Under the pieces are notes generated by a model, which had not been told where the DNA came from, ran no database searches, and saw nothing but the letters and a program-made list of their open reading frames with translations. A DNA stretch of 64,000 nucleotides from Erinaceus europaeus. Lineage: Eukaryota > Chordata > Mammalia > Eulipotyphla > Erinaceidae. Positions 33,506-44,959 of the stretch are shown here, one piece after another. Within the stretch, counting starts at the first letter, position 1; the number at the start of each line of letters is the position of its first letter. The DNA lies in assembly GCF_950295315.1 (NCBI RefSeq), contig NC_080181.1:38841375-38905374 (forward strand), read 5' to 3'. Both the position numbers and the translations under genes were made by a program.

Positions 33506-33842
33506 AAAGAAACTTTTTGATGACGGGAGTCGGGCGGTAGCACAGCGGGTTAAGCACAGTTGGCGCAAAGCACAAGGACCGGCATAAGGATCCCGGTTCG
33601 AACCCCGGCTCCCCACCTGCAGGGGAGTCGCTTCACAGGCGGTGAAGCAGGTCTGCAGGTGTCTGTCTTTCTCTCCCCCTCTCTGTCTTCCCCTCCTCTC
33701 TCCATTTCTCTCTGTCCTATCCAACAACGACAACAACAATAATAACTACAACAATAAAACAACAAGGGCAACAAAAGGGAATAAATAAAAATAAATATTA
33801 AAAAAATTTAAAAAATTTAAAAAAAAAGAAACTTTTTGATGA
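33506..33842 (+). repeat. SINE-A with perfect 18-bp TSD
   Basis: Consensus-like copy: GGGAGTCGGGCGGTAGCACAG, CCCGGTTCGAACCCCGG, GGTCTGCAGGTGTCTGTC, ACAATAAAACAACAAGGGC, A-rich tail. Identical flanks AAAGAAACTTTTTGATGA at 33506-33523 and 33825-33842 mark one of the youngest insertions in the window. Confidence 0.96.
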
Positions 33843-33889
33843 TCCATTATGAGTGAATGGGCAACTAGGATTCTATCTCAGGAAGCTTT

Positions 33890-34175
33890 GTTTTTCTCCA
33901 GAGTTATCACTGGAACTCAGTGCCAGCCCTATGAATCCACTGCTCCTGGTAGCCATTTGTTCCATTTTATTGGAATGGAGAGAGAGAACTTGAGAGGGCA
34001 GGGAGAGGAGGGAGGTAGGGAGGGAGAAAGATAGACACCTGAAGACCTGCTTCACTGCCTGTGAAGCATCTCCCCTGCAGGTGGGGAGCTAGAAGCTTGA
34101 ACCTGGATTTTTGCATGGGTCCTGACATTAAGTACTATGTGCACTTAACTGGGTGTGTCACTGCTGAGCCTGGAA
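33890..34175 (-). repeat. SINE-A, older copy with extension
   Basis: Plus strand: GAGTTATCACTGGAACTCAG, CTATGAATCCACTGCTCC, GA-rich stretch, CTGCTTCACTGCCTGTGAAG, GCAGGTGGGGAGCTAG, GTGCACTTAACTGGGTG. Confidence 0.87.
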
Positions 34176-34179
34176 GCCT

Positions 34180-34720
34180 TGCTTTTCTATCTTGGCTCTT
34201 CTATCTGGGATTTTTCCTTCCCAACATTGTAGCACAGGGCTATTCATAGTAATGACAATGAAATTATTCATCACTGGTCATTCATTGAGCACCAGGGATC
34301 CCTGGGCATAAGAACTACTTAGGTTCTAATCACATATATATAGTACACTGACAGATTTCCCTGGCCTTATTATTCTCATAGATGAGAAAACAAAGGCTGA
34401 GATGAGAGAGCAAATGTAAATGTCACACAGTGAGAAGTGGTGACAGTGGAGCAGACCCCACTCCTGTTTCATTCCTGACTTTCTGATATCTTCACTTTGC
34501 TCATTTCCAGATGCTCAGTGTCTCAAATGAGCAGATAGTGACTGTGTATCTTCCAGTGAGTGTGTAACACTTCCTCTCCCCAACACAACAGGATTGTGAT
34601 CACAGGTGCACCCACATGCCAATATCCACTTGCCTCTCAGTCTTTAGGCAGTAAGGCAAGGTTCAGGGAGGGCAGTTGGAGGTGATGTGATCTGAGAAAT
34701 GTTAAAAGTCACTTTCATGG
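34180..34720. other. Intronic stretch, nothing recognised
   Basis: No recognised exon or repeat. Confidence 0.45.
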
Positions 34721-35012
34721 GGGGCCAGCAGTGGTGCACCCATTTAAGCGTACATTGTATTAAGCTCAAGGACTCACACAAGGATAGAGGTTTGAGCCCC
34801 TGCTTCCCATCTGCAGGGGGAAGCTTCACAAGTGGTGAAGCAAGTCTGCAGGTGTCTAACTGTCCCCGTCTCTATCTTCCCCTTCCCTCTCAATTTTTCT
34901 ACGTCCTTTCTAGTAAAAATGAAAAGAAAAAGAAAAAATGCCTGCCAGGAGCAGTGGATTTGTGGTGCCACCACTGAGCTCCAGCAATAATCCTGGAGGG
35001 GAAAAATAGATA
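34721..35012 (+). repeat. SINE-A with extension, older
   Basis: GGGGCCAGCAGTGGTGCACC, GAGGTTTGAGCCCC B box, TTCACAAGTGGTGAAGC, GTAAAAATGAAAAG, GCCAGGAGCAGTGGATTTG, TAATCCTGGAGGGG. Confidence 0.88.
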
Positions 35013-35037
35013 TGGCTGACATAGATATAGATAAAAG

Positions 35038-35252
35038 GAAACTTATTTTATTTAGATCTATTTATTTATGTACTGATAGAGGATGAGAAAGAGAGAGATG
35101 GAGAGAGAGAGAATGTAAGTGACATCTACAACATTGAGTCTCTGTTCTTGTAGCTCCCCCAACCCCACAGGTGAGAATCACAGATCTGAACCAGAGCTAT
35201 CATGCATGGTAACAGATGTGCTCTTCCAGGTGAGTCACTCAGCTGGTCCCAA
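35038..35252 (-). repeat. SINE-C-like, long old copy
   Basis: ATTTATTTATGTACTGATAG, GA-rich stretch, CCCACAGGTGAGAATCACAG and CAGGTGAGTCACTCAGC read as a reverse tRNA SINE of a diverged type. Confidence 0.5.
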
Positions 35253-35271
35253 AAGTAAATCTGTTGTAGCC

Positions 35272-35488
35272 TTTTTTAAAATTATCTTTATTTATTTATT
35301 GGATAGAGAGAGTCAGAAATCCAGAAGAAAGGGGATGATAGAGAGGGAGAGAGACAGAGACACCTGCAGCCCTGCTTCACCACTCACAAAGCTTTACTCC
35401 TGCAGGTAGGGACTGGGGGCTTGAACCTGGGTCCTTGTGCACTGTAACATGTGTGCTCAACTAGGTGCACCACAACCTGGCCCTGTAG
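35272..35488 (-). repeat. SINE-B (first of a head-to-tail pair)
   Basis: TATTTATTTATTGGATAGAG, GA-rich stretch, GCCCTGCTTCACCACTC, GCAGGTAGGGACTGGGGG, TGTGCTCAACTAGGTGCACC. Confidence 0.9.
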
Positions 35489-35489
35489 C

Positions 35490-35702
35490 TCTTTTTTTAT
35501 CTTTATTTATTTATTAGATAGAGACAGTTAGAAATGGAGCAGGGGGAAATAGAGAGGGAAAGAGACAGAGAGAGACCTGCAGCCATGTTTCACTACTTGC
35601 AAAGTTTTCCCCTTGCAGGTGGGTACTAGGGGCTCGAACCTAGATCCTTGTGCATTGTAGCATGTGTGCTCAACCAGGTGTACCACCACCCAGGCTCCTA
35701 AA
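35490..35702 (-). repeat. SINE-B (second of the pair)
   Basis: TATTTATTTATTAGATAGAG, TTTCACTACTTGCAAAG, GCAGGTGGGTACTAGGGG, GTGTGCTCAACCAGGTG. It directly abuts the previous copy. Confidence 0.9.
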
Positions 35703-36772
35703 TTTGTTGTATGGAATGAACACCACTATGGAGTCTGAAAAGTTCCCCCTTATTTCATCTGCAATCAGGTAAGTCATTAGTGTAATATTTTTGGTCCATG
35801 TGTGAAGATCGAAACACTCATGCCATAGGGTGTTTGATTGATATCTCAATTCAATCAGACAGCAAGTTCCTTTCTTCTCTGCTTACTTATTCTATTCAGG
35901 TTCTCAAAAATTAGACCATCACCCCCCCTCCATTGGGAAATAAAGACTTTTATTCAGTCTACCCATTCCAATATATACTTTTCCTCTGGACACAGTAGTA
36001 TAAACATACTGAGAAGTAATGTTTTACCAGACATCAGGGTAGACAATAACCCAGTCACATTAACACATTAAAATTAAACATCATGCTGCCCTAAGAAGAC
36101 AGATTTCATTTTGAAAGTCTCACACCTGAGCATTTGCTTCAGAGGACTGGGGGCCACTGCTCACAGCATCTGTTATTTGATGATTAATCCCTCCAAAGGA
36201 CAGAAGAGTTTCAAGGAGCTGTGTAGTTCCTTCTCTGCCAAAGCAAAAGGCATGAGAGAAAAGCCCCACCTGCCTGGATGCTCCCACTGGCAGGGAACCT
36301 GCCTCATTAATGCACTTGGGCTTCTGGCATTGAGGCACTTGGGAGCAGGATTGTTGACTTAGTTTGTTTTAAGTCACACATCAGTTACATAGCATTTGGA
36401 TATACTTGGTTCCCGGGCCAGGTTACATCAACAAAGATTTAAAATGTAATATATTTAGCTGTACTCTAAATATTGTACACACTGGAAGAAAGGAGTATTA
36501 CTGAATCCTAAAACAAACCTTTCTGATTTGGTGTACTTTTCTGTCGGCAGTCAAATGTTGGTGAAGCCTAATGATCTAGATAGATACTGTGGCCATGTAG
36601 AGATGTGAGCACACTCAACCATATCCCAAGTCAGACACTGAACTACTGTATCAATAGGGGCTTTTATGAGCTTAACTTGATTTCTGTTCTATCAAGGCAG
36701 GTTTATTACATAGATTATGTTAAATAAGATATCATAATTTCAAAGGTAAATTCATTTTTTAAAAATATGACT
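35703..36772. other. Intronic stretch, nothing recognised
   Basis: Over 1 kb without repeats that I recognise. An 83-codon open frame at 36111-36362 has no domain or splice context. Confidence 0.5.
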
Positions 36773-36774
36773 GC

Positions 36775-37098
36775 AGGGGGCCAAGTGGTAGCGCAGCAGG
36801 TTAAGAGCACATGGTGCAAAGCTGATCCTGGTCTGAGCCCCCAGCTTCCTACCTGCAGTGGGGTTGTGTCACAAGACCTGAAGCAGGTCTGCAGGTGTCT
36901 CTTTCTTTCTCTCCTCCTTTCTGTCTTTTCATCCTCTCTCGATATCTCTCCGTCCTATTCAGCAGCAACAACAATAGCAATAACAACAATAACAAGGGCA
37001 ACAAAATGGGGCAAAATAGCCTCCAGGAGCAGTGGATTCATAGTGCAGGTCCAAGCCCCAACAATAACCATGGAAGCAATATATATATATATTTAAAA
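36775..37098 (+). repeat. SINE-A with extension
   Basis: GGGGGCCAAGTGGTAGCGCAGC, CCTGGTCTGAGCCCCC B box, GAAGCAGGTCTGCAGGTG, CAGCAGCAACAACAATAGC, CCTCCAGGAGCAGTGGATTC, ending in (TA)n. Confidence 0.9.
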
Positions 37099-37925
37099 CT
37101 TTATCTGAATTTTAATGAGTAGTGATCCAACATGGACACACTACGTCAAGACACAGGCAGCCATGTTTCCAATTAACAAGTCTGCAAGCCTCCTTGATCA
37201 GCAAATGACATTGCACACATCAGTACATAGCAGAAGAGGAGCAGCCAGACTTACTGCACTTACAGGTTCACAAACAACCTCCTCGCCAACTCAAGTTAGT
37301 AAACAGAATGAGAAATGGAGGCTGCTGGTATCATGTGGCACCACCACTTCCTTTATAGGCCAAGGATATTTGTCGCTTGAACATCTGGTTTATTTCTTCA
37401 CCCATGGGGTTTTAGTCTACCCATCTCCTTGTATTCTCATAAAATTCTAAAAGAACTCCTGCTCAGAATCTTTGGTTCCTTAAACCACTGATCATGTTAT
37501 CTCTTCTGTGCAACAACATATATTTCCTGTAAGCAAATGTGTTTTCTTTCTACACCTGAGACTTTGCTTCTTTCTTTCCTTCACTGTCCTTTTAGGTTTA
37601 TATTTCTATGATATAAGAGGTATAAGAAAACAATAAGAAGTATCAACCTGTAAATGAAATCTTCTGAAAGTGAAAACACTATGATGCTACTCAGAGGACA
37701 CATTTGTACAGCTTGAAAGAAAAGTAAAATAGAAAAAAATAATACAGAGATTGTGTGGCTGAGCAGTGAAGATAGCTTTTGGGTTTATTGTATTTTTTAA
37801 CCTTTGAAATGCCTTGACTGTACATTGAATTTTATATACATTTGATGTTAGCTTTTGAAGACACTGAAAGTCTTCACAGAAGTATTCATATGTTTGTTTA
37901 CCTTGAAAATGAAAGCACCCCATTG
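37099..37925. other. Intronic stretch, nothing recognised
   Basis: A 111-codon open frame (37115-37450) lacks any recognisable domain. Single-copy looking. Confidence 0.45.
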
Positions 37926-37929
37926 CCAC

Positions 37930-38750
37930 ATCTTAGACATAGCTCAAAGGTATCATGTTAAGTGAGATAAGTCAGAAAAATAAGAACAAATACCAGATGA
38001 TCACACTTATAGATGGAACTTAGGAAAGGACAGTAAGGGAAACATAATGTGAAACTTGGTCTGGGTGTGGTGCATTGCACCCAAACAAATAACTATGGGG
38101 AAGGAGAGAAAGGGATGAGATAGAGGAGAGCTGGCATCTGAGCATGCTGACTGAAAAGGACCTAGGTGTGGGGAGAGTTTTTCAGAACAATAACAACAAA
38201 AAAAGCGAAACACTAGTATAGCCACAGGCCCTTTGGAATATAGTTAAAATATACCTACAAGCTATCTACAAAACAGAGACCCCATCCCCAATTCTTCACC
38301 TTCACTATTCCAGCCTTTAGGTCCATGATTGGTCAACAATTTGTTTGGCTTGTATGTTAACTCTCTTTTCAGCCACCAGGTTCCAGATCCTAGCATGATG
38401 CCAACCAGACTTCATTGGACAGATGACCCCACTAATGTGTCCTGGAGCTCAGCTTCCCCAGAGCCCTTCCCCAATAGGGAAAGAGAGACACAGGCTGGGA
38501 GTATGGATAGAACTGTCAATGCTCATGTTCAGTGGGGGAGCAATTACAGAAGCCAGACCTTTTACCTTCTGCATCCCACAAGAACCTTGGGTCCATACAC
38601 CCAGGGGGTTAAAGAATAGGAAAGCTATCAGGAGAGGGGGTGGGATACAGAGTTCTGGTGGTGGGAATTGTGTGAAGTTTTACCTCTCTTATCATTTAGT
38701 CAATGTTTCCTTTTTATAAGCAAAAATTTAAAAAAAAATAAAAGATAAAA
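37930..38750 (+). mobile_element. L1 3' end (ORF2 terminus and 3' UTR)
   Basis: Begins at the ORF2 end (TCATGTTAAGTGAGATAAG, ATCACACTTATAGATGG). It continues through CCACAGGCCCTTTGG, TTCACCTTCACTATTCCAGCC and TTGGTCAACAATTTG to GGAGCAATTACAGAAGCC and an A-rich tail. Diverged from the 21-kb L1, so an older subfamily. Confidence 0.85.
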
Positions 38751-38759
38751 ACAAAAAAA

Positions 38760-38870
38760 GAGGAAGTTTTGCAGATCTCTATCATGGGGAAGTAAGAGGT
38801 TATATCTATGTCAACAACTGTATTGTAAACCATTAATCCTCTAATAAAGTGTGTGTATATGTGGTGGAGG
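38760..38870 (+). repeat. Short retroelement 3' end
   Basis: TTGTAAACCATTAATCCTCTAATAAAG also appears, in variant form, at 40790-40825. Likely the end of a second L1 subfamily. Confidence 0.45.
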
Positions 38871-39340
38871 GGGATTAGAACACCTGGAAAAACCCTTCCT
38901 GTGTCCCATCAAAGAAAACAATATATATATGATTTGCTTTGCCACCCAAAAGTGCCCAAACTCATCCAATGGTACATGTTAAGTGGGGCTGAGCCTAAGC
39001 CTTTAGATGAGTAAAGTAGCTACCTCACAGACAAGTTATATAGTTTGCCACTTCCTGTCATTTCTTGGAGCCTTAAATTAAATGCTGGCTACCAGGACTA
39101 TTGTCAAACATATGCCCATGTATCTTGTTTTATATAAGATGGGAAAAATACATGTAGTAGTAACAACCACTCACTAAAATTCTCTCTGATTTGTTTGTTC
39201 ATTTGTGACTGCAACCTCAACTTCATGGTATAAAAGAGAGTGTTACATGGTTAAGAACTAAAAGGAAACTTTGACATTAATAGAATGTTAAGTTTAGAAT
39301 GTTGAGTTTCCAGAGTTACTCTGAGCATTGGATAAGGAAA
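38871..39340. other. Intronic stretch, nothing recognised
   Basis: Nothing recognised. Confidence 0.4.
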
Positions 39341-39342
39341 AC

Positions 39343-39548
39343 AGAAAAGGGGCAGGTTCAGCACATTTGTTACAGTGTGCAAGGACCTGAGTTCAAGTCC
39401 CCAGTCCCCAGAGGGGGGCAGCTTTGCTAGTGGTAAAGCAGTGTTGCAGGTCTCTCTCTCTCTCTCTTTCTATCTATCTCCCCCCTCCCTCTCGATTTAT
39501 AACTGTCTCTATCCAATAAATAAAGATTAAAATTTTTTTAAAAAGGAA
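39343..39548 (+). repeat. SINE-B
   Basis: GGGGCAGGTTCAGCACATTTG, GAGTTCAAGTCCCC B box, TGGTAAAGCAGTGTTGCAGG, CT-rich stretch, TCCAATAAATAAAGATTAAA. Confidence 0.87.
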
Positions 39549-39549
39549 A

Positions 39550-40225
39550 ACAGGAAGAACTCTCTGCTGTACAGGCTAGAATGGGGAAGCATTATTAAAA
39601 GATGATAAAAAAAATGACCATTTGTGTGAGCCCCAAGATATCTTTCCAGTATGCCTTAATAAGGAAAATTCACAACTCATCCATAAACTATGACTAGAAA
39701 GCAATATCCCCTGTAATATGATAGGACAAAGGTTCAAAATATTTAAAGAGATATGGAATAAGGTATCAGATCTTAACATTTGCAAAAACCAGAAAAACAT
39801 CAATGGTCAGAAACCCATGGAAATTAGAGGATTTGGTTAAAGATCATCCTGGTACACATATGTTAACTGTTATTAAGTAGATAGCCAAATAGTTCACAAA
39901 ACAAGGTCTTAGTCCTTTCTTCATATAAATATTCCACAAAAGTGAATAAAGTGGAGAAGAACTAATGTTAAACTCCAGTTGCCATTTCCCATGAGACACA
40001 CAGCTAATCTTCTGGATGGGAAAATCATGGTGTCTACGGGAAACCAGTATGTGTCTCTTTTCTTCATGTTCCCCTACATACATAGGATGATGCCATTGTA
40101 GTGATTATTACAATCATCGTCAGAGTGTAGCAATACATGAATATGATTTGATTTTACCCTTTCAGATGTCTTTTTCTGCTTCTGGAATACCACTAAATCA
40201 TAAATTTCAAATCTATACCACAGAC
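39550..40225. other. Intronic stretch, nothing recognised
   Basis: Nothing recognised on either strand. Confidence 0.4.
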
Positions 40226-40227
40226 TA

Positions 40228-40560
40228 TTTCTAGTAGGAGATATGGAATTGACCCCACCACCTGTCTTGGAGCCCCAACTACCCAGATCCTGGCCCCAGT
40301 AGGGAAAGGGAGAGACAGGCTGGGGATTTGTATTGACCTGTCAACATGCATGTTCAGCAGAGAAGCAATTACAGAAGCCAGACCTTTCACCTGCACCCCA
40401 TAAAGATCCTGGGTCCATGCTCCCAGAGGGATAAAAAATAGGGAAGCTATCAAGGGAGGGGATTGGATATGGAGTTCTGGGGGTGGGCACTATGTGCAAA
40501 TGTACCCTTCTTATCTTATAGTCTTGTCAATATTTCCATTTTATAAATAATTTTTTAATT
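40228..40560 (+). mobile_element. L1 3' UTR fragment
   Basis: CCAGTAGGGAAAGGGAGAGAC, CAGAGAAGCAATTACAGAAGCC, GGGAAGCTATCAAGGGAGG, ATAGTCTTGTCAATATTTCC. An older copy than those at 3 or 48 kb. Confidence 0.85.
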
Positions 40561-40659
40561 CTACAAAAGAAAAGCACAAAAAATCTTTGAGCTTCAATTG
40601 GTCTACACACAAACTACTGATGATGTCTTTGGTTTAGTGTTCAAGTAATAAAATAAAAA

Positions 40660-40830
40660 TAGTGGGGTGTGGGTGGGGAGTGTTCAGGAGCTGGACCATG
40701 ATGGTGGAGGAGGACCTAGGTGGGGTGCTAGAGTGTTATGCATAAAACTGGAAAAAATGTTACACATGTACCAACTACTGTATTTTACTGTCAATTGTAA
40801 ACCATTAATCCCAATAAAGAAGAAAAGAAA
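40660..40830 (+). repeat. Retroelement 3' end with AATAAAG
   Basis: GTGTTCAGGAGCTGGACC, ACTACTGTATTTTACTGTC, ATTAATCCCAATAAAGAAG. The same end type appears reversed at 43880-44000. Confidence 0.5.
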
Positions 40831-40855
40831 ATCTAACAGGTCTTCAGAAATTCTA

Positions 40856-40856
<1 letters not shown>

Positions 40857-40899
<43 letters not shown>

Positions 40900-40900
40900 A
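40857..40900 (+). repeat. Microsatellite (TA)n(TG)n
   Basis: About ten TA then eleven TG units. Confidence 0.95.
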
Positions 40901-42248
40901 GAGATATATTTTGAGTAACAAAAGAGAAAAACCCTCAAAACTGTAAGTGTGAGTTTTCAAGATTGAAACTGGAAAGAAATTCAGTTGGGTAGTAATGAAG
41001 GGCCTTGCAGATCACAGTAAAACATGCATTCTTGATGCTAATTACAAGGAAAAGAATGTCTGGATGGTTATAAATATAGATTGATAGAAGCATATATATA
41101 TATACATATATACATATATATACCCAGGATATAAATAGATTGAAAAGATAAGAATAGAAGCAGAAAATTCCAAGAGGTAGAACAGTAAATAATGAACAAA
41201 GTTAGAGATATTTGGGAGGTAGACCCAGTATGCATTTACTTGATCCACTAGAAGAAGTACTTTCCAGAAGTCAGAAGATACTATAATGACTGAATCTGTC
41301 TTGGCTTCTTCATCTATAAAAGAGGTTATATAGGCTAGATGAAGAATTTTTAAACTCTGGCCTACACATCAGATAGTTTATAAATACCATGTGAGAGTAT
41401 AGTGTGTGAATGAGGAGCCATAGTTTTGTTCAGACTCTCACACTGGAATGCAAATCCAATATATATTTTAAGAACCACTATATAAGATATAGAAGTCTGT
41501 GCATGGTGTTGGTAGTATATGGTGAGCATAACTGCCCTCTAAGATATAGAGATTTGACCTTCTGGTTCAGCACATCTAGAAACTTTCATCTAGTAACTCA
41601 GATTTCTGTTCACTTAAGGTAAATTAAGACACTTGAATTTCTTGATCTAGCACATTTAATTTTTCCTTAAATATTAACTATAATTATTTATCAGTCTTAG
41701 ATGTTATTTATCAGCACACTGGGTCAGATTTGTATGTGAACTGAATATAGAACACCAGCTCAGTGGGACTGCTCATATTTCTGTCTTTTTAAAAACTAAG
41801 TTTTAATTTCAAAGTTGTTGGGAACACTTTTTTTACTTACAGTGAGCAAAAGGACATGAGCATGGTTAGCATATCATGGACATCAGCCTAACATCAAGAA
41901 CATATGACAGATTTACACAAACTCACAAGAGATTGTGGGTATAGGAAGTTACTTAAATGATTGTCTGGTAGAAGTCTGCTTGCCCCTTTGGCTTTTCTTG
42001 CCTTCCTTCCATTGATCTTGCTCTTATCTGATCTTTCTTCTGGACCCAATGATGCCATTTACCCCTCAGGGCCTGTACATATTGTAACTCAACAATGATG
42101 AATTAAGTTTAAGGATTAATTCCTCCCCCAATATGTCTAGCTAGCCTTTTTCTCCTAAATTTCCCCCCATTGTGGCTTTATGTGCCTAAATGTGCCATTT
42201 CTTAAACCCCACAATGAAAACTAACATAAGTATTCTTTTAAAAAAAAT
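40901..42248. other. Intronic stretch, nothing recognised
   Basis: Long AT-rich interval with one (TA)n patch near 41095-41120. No exon or repeat recognised. Confidence 0.5.
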
Positions 42249-42251
42249 TTA

Positions 42252-42602
42252 CAGGGGGTCGGGCGGTGGCACAGTGGGTTAAGTGCACGTGGCGCAAAAC
42301 GCAGGGACCGGTGTAAGGATCCCGGTTCGAGCCCCCAGCTCCCCACCTGCAGTGGAGTCGCTTCACGGGCGGTGAAGCAGGTATGCAAGTGTCTATCTTT
42401 CTCTCCCCCCCTCTCTCTGTCTTCCTCTCCTCTCTCCATTTCTCTCTGTCCTATCCAACAACAAAGCAACGTCAACAATGGCAATAATAACCGCAACGAG
42501 GCTGCAACAACTAGGGCAACAAAAAGGGGGAAAAAAGGCCTCCAGGAGCGGTGGATTCATGGTGCAGGCACCGAGCCCAGCAATAACCCTGGAGGGAAAA
42601 AA
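42252..42602 (+). repeat. SINE-A, full length with extension
   Basis: GGGGTCGGGCGGTGGCACAG, CCCGGTTCGAGCCCCC B box, GGCGGTGAAGCAGGTATGC, CAACAACAAAGCAACGTC, CCTCCAGGAGCGGTGGATTC, AATAACCCTGGAGGG and an A run. One of the best long copies. Confidence 0.95.
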
Positions 42603-42603
42603 A

Positions 42604-42812
42604 AATTTACTACCTTTATTTATATATTGGATAGAGACAGCCAGAAACTGAGAGGGAAGGGGGTAGTAGAGAAGGATGAGAGAGAGATATCTGTAATACT
42701 GTTTTCCTACTTGCAAAGCTTTCCCCTTGCAGGTGTGGACCAGGGGCTCAAACCTGGGTTCTTGTGCATTATAACATGTGCACCCAACCAGATGCACCAC
42801 CACCCAAAAGAA
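42604..42812 (-). repeat. SINE-B, tail to tail with the previous SINE
   Basis: TTTATTTATATATTGGATAGAG, TTCCTACTTGCAAAGC, GCAGGTGTGGACCAGGGGC, GTGCACCCAACCAGATGC. Confidence 0.9.
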
Positions 42813-42814
42813 TT

Positions 42815-43450
42815 TTTTACTTCTTTCTTATCCAGTGTAAATAAGATTTACTGTAAAATTGCAGAAATAATATTGAGTTCTGAATACATCCATTCAGTTT
42901 CCACTATTATTGGCATCTTACACTAACAAGGCATATTTATCACAATGTACTGATTTCTTAGTACACTGTAACTGACTTAGTGTTTATAAGGTTCATAGTA
43001 CTGTTGTTTTTTTATTTCAGAATTTTATCTAGAATACTACACTGATTTTACAGACATTCCTTGTTCCTGATGGCACTGACAATTCTGGTCAGGTCTTTGA
43101 AGAATGTGTTTCTATTGAGATATGTCTGACATGTTTTTCATGATTAGTCAGACAAAAGTAAAGTGACATTCTCATGACTGCATTCAAGGGTAATTGTTAC
43201 AACTTCTGTTAACTTGATCACCTGACTAAAGCAGAAGTTGTCATATTTCTCCACTATAAAGTAGTTCTTTTTGCATGTATTTTTGAAGGAAGTCACTAAG
43301 CTCAATTTTGACTTCAGATGTATGAAGCTATATTCCATTTCCCAGGGGCAGAGTAGATACAAAAATTATTTATGAATGGGATATATGTCTCTGTTCTCAT
43401 TTCTTAGGTAAAGTGATATTCTGCGGTATGATTCTACCACATGACTTATA
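42815..43450. other. Intronic stretch, nothing recognised
   Basis: Nothing recognised. Confidence 0.4.
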
Positions 43451-43452
43451 GT

Positions 43453-43662
43453 AGAGACCAGGTGGTGATGCTCCCAGAAGAGTGCATATGTTACAATGTG
43501 CAAAGACTCCAGTTTAAATCTCTGTTTCCCACCTGCAAGGAGGGGGAGTTCATGAGCAGAGAAAAAGTACTAGAGGCCTCTCTCTCTCTCTCTCTCTCTC
43601 AACTCTCCCTTCTTTCTGGAATTTTCTCTATCTTGATTAAATAAATAAATAAATAAACACTT
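43453..43662 (+). repeat. SINE-B, diverged
   Basis: GAGACCAGGTGGTGATGCTCC, TTACAATGTGCAAAGACTCC, TTCATGAGCAGAGAAAAAG, (CT)n, AATAAATAAATAAATAAAC. Confidence 0.82.
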
Positions 43663-43879
43663 AATAATGATTTACAGGACTGTTGATGATACTTGGACAC
43701 AGTCTCTTACCTCCTCACGTTAGGTATCTCTACCCTACTTTCACCACCAACCAAAGTCACTCTTCATTATCATGCAGTGGACAATTTCCACTTCCAGCTC
43801 CCTGCCATCCAGTCCCCTACTTTGCTGCAATAAACTCCATAGCCCAAGCTTCACCCTGCTACCCTTTTTTTTTTATTCC

Positions 43880-44160
43880 CTTGCCTCTTTTTTGTTCTTT
43901 ATTGGGGGGGAGGGATTAATGATTTACAGTCAACAGTAAAATACAGTAGTTTGTACATGTACATGTGTAACATTTCTCAGTTTTCCACATAACACTTTAA
44001 TCCCCTCTAGGTCCTCTGCCATCATCTGATACAACATATAAGTGAGATCATTCATTATTCATTCTTCTTCTGGCTTATTTCATTTTACCTTCATTCAAGT
44101 TCCATCCAAGAAATGGGAAAGTGGGGGTGGTATTTTAATTCTACCCCATTGACTGACATA
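43880..44160 (-). mobile_element. L1-like 3' end, antisense
   Basis: TTTTGTTCTTTATTGGGG, GATTTACAGTCAACAGTAAAATAC and, further on, TCTGGCTTATTTCATTTTACC. This is the reverse of an L1 ORF2 end followed by the minor 3' end type. Confidence 0.55.
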
Positions 44161-44215
44161 CCTCTATTTATTAGTACCACACCACACTACACTACCTTGG
44201 CAATTTCAGCTAAAG

Positions 44216-44525
44216 TGAACTAGTTAAGAAAAGGCCAAGCTACATATGGGCAAAAGGAATACCACTACCTTATACGGGAAGGCATATGAAGACATGTGTA
44301 ACTGTAAGAGCCAATAGCTAGTAATCTATTTTTTGTATTCCCTGCTTGCTACGCTTTGCACCAATGATATTGTGCCAAGTAACTTAGAGAACTGCCCCAT
44401 AGGTATAAATGCCCTCTAAAAACAAAGGCTGGCTTCTAGTGTTCTTTCTGATACCAATGTTGCCAGCATAAATAAAATTGCTCCTTTTCTGAATATTTGG
44501 TTCTCTGGTCTCGTTTGATACTTCA
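44216..44525 (+). mobile_element. LTR (family 3), copy 2
   Basis: Colinear with 27602-27914: GGCCAAGCTACATATGGG, GTAACTGTAAGAGCCAATAGC, TAGGTATAAATGCCC, GCATAAATAAAATTGCTCC (poly(A) signal), TTTGGTTCTCTGGTCTCG, ending ACTTCA. It is followed by GTTGGAAGATTCCCAGTGAG, which could be the start of an ERV leader. Confidence 0.75.
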
Positions 44526-44678
44526 GTTGGAAGATTCCCAGTGAGACAAGACTGCCAAGCCTGTTTATGACAGGTTGGTGGGCTCTTTAGGGTCAGAGTC
44601 TTGCACTTTTAAATTCAGACTGAAAGAAGCACACACTTCAGATGTGATCTGGAGACTCCCATTTTGAGTGGCAACCTG

Positions 44679-44953
44679 GAACTCCAGTATTGAACTGCCC
44701 CAACATGATTCAGAAACAGGACCACCAGGTCCATCTAGATGGGAAAGTCAGCATAGGGTCCCTAAACAGATAGGAACTCCAGTCTTGAACTGCCCCAACA
44801 TGGTTCAGAAACAGGATGAATTTCAGGGCCATCTAGATGGATAAATCAGCATAGGGTCTCTAAACAGATAGGAATTCCAGTCTTGAACTGCCTCAACATG
44901 GTTCAGAAACTGGGTGAATTTCAGGGCCATCTAGATGGATCTCTAAACAGATA
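44679..44953 (+). repeat. Tandem repeat of about 95-98 bp, three copies
   Basis: Units start at 44679, 44774 and 44872, each with GGAACTCCAGTCTTGAACTG or a close variant and CATCTAGATGG. The third lacks 15 bp near its end and the next begins abortively at 44954. It sits ~150 bp downstream of the LTR and so may be an ERV leader repeat. Confidence 0.93.
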
Positions 44954-44959
44954 GGAACT

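Noticed and set aside
36111..37450. Open frames of 83 and 111 codons (36111-36362, 37115-37450)
   Set aside because: No domain, codon signature or splice structure. Expected by chance in 64 kb.
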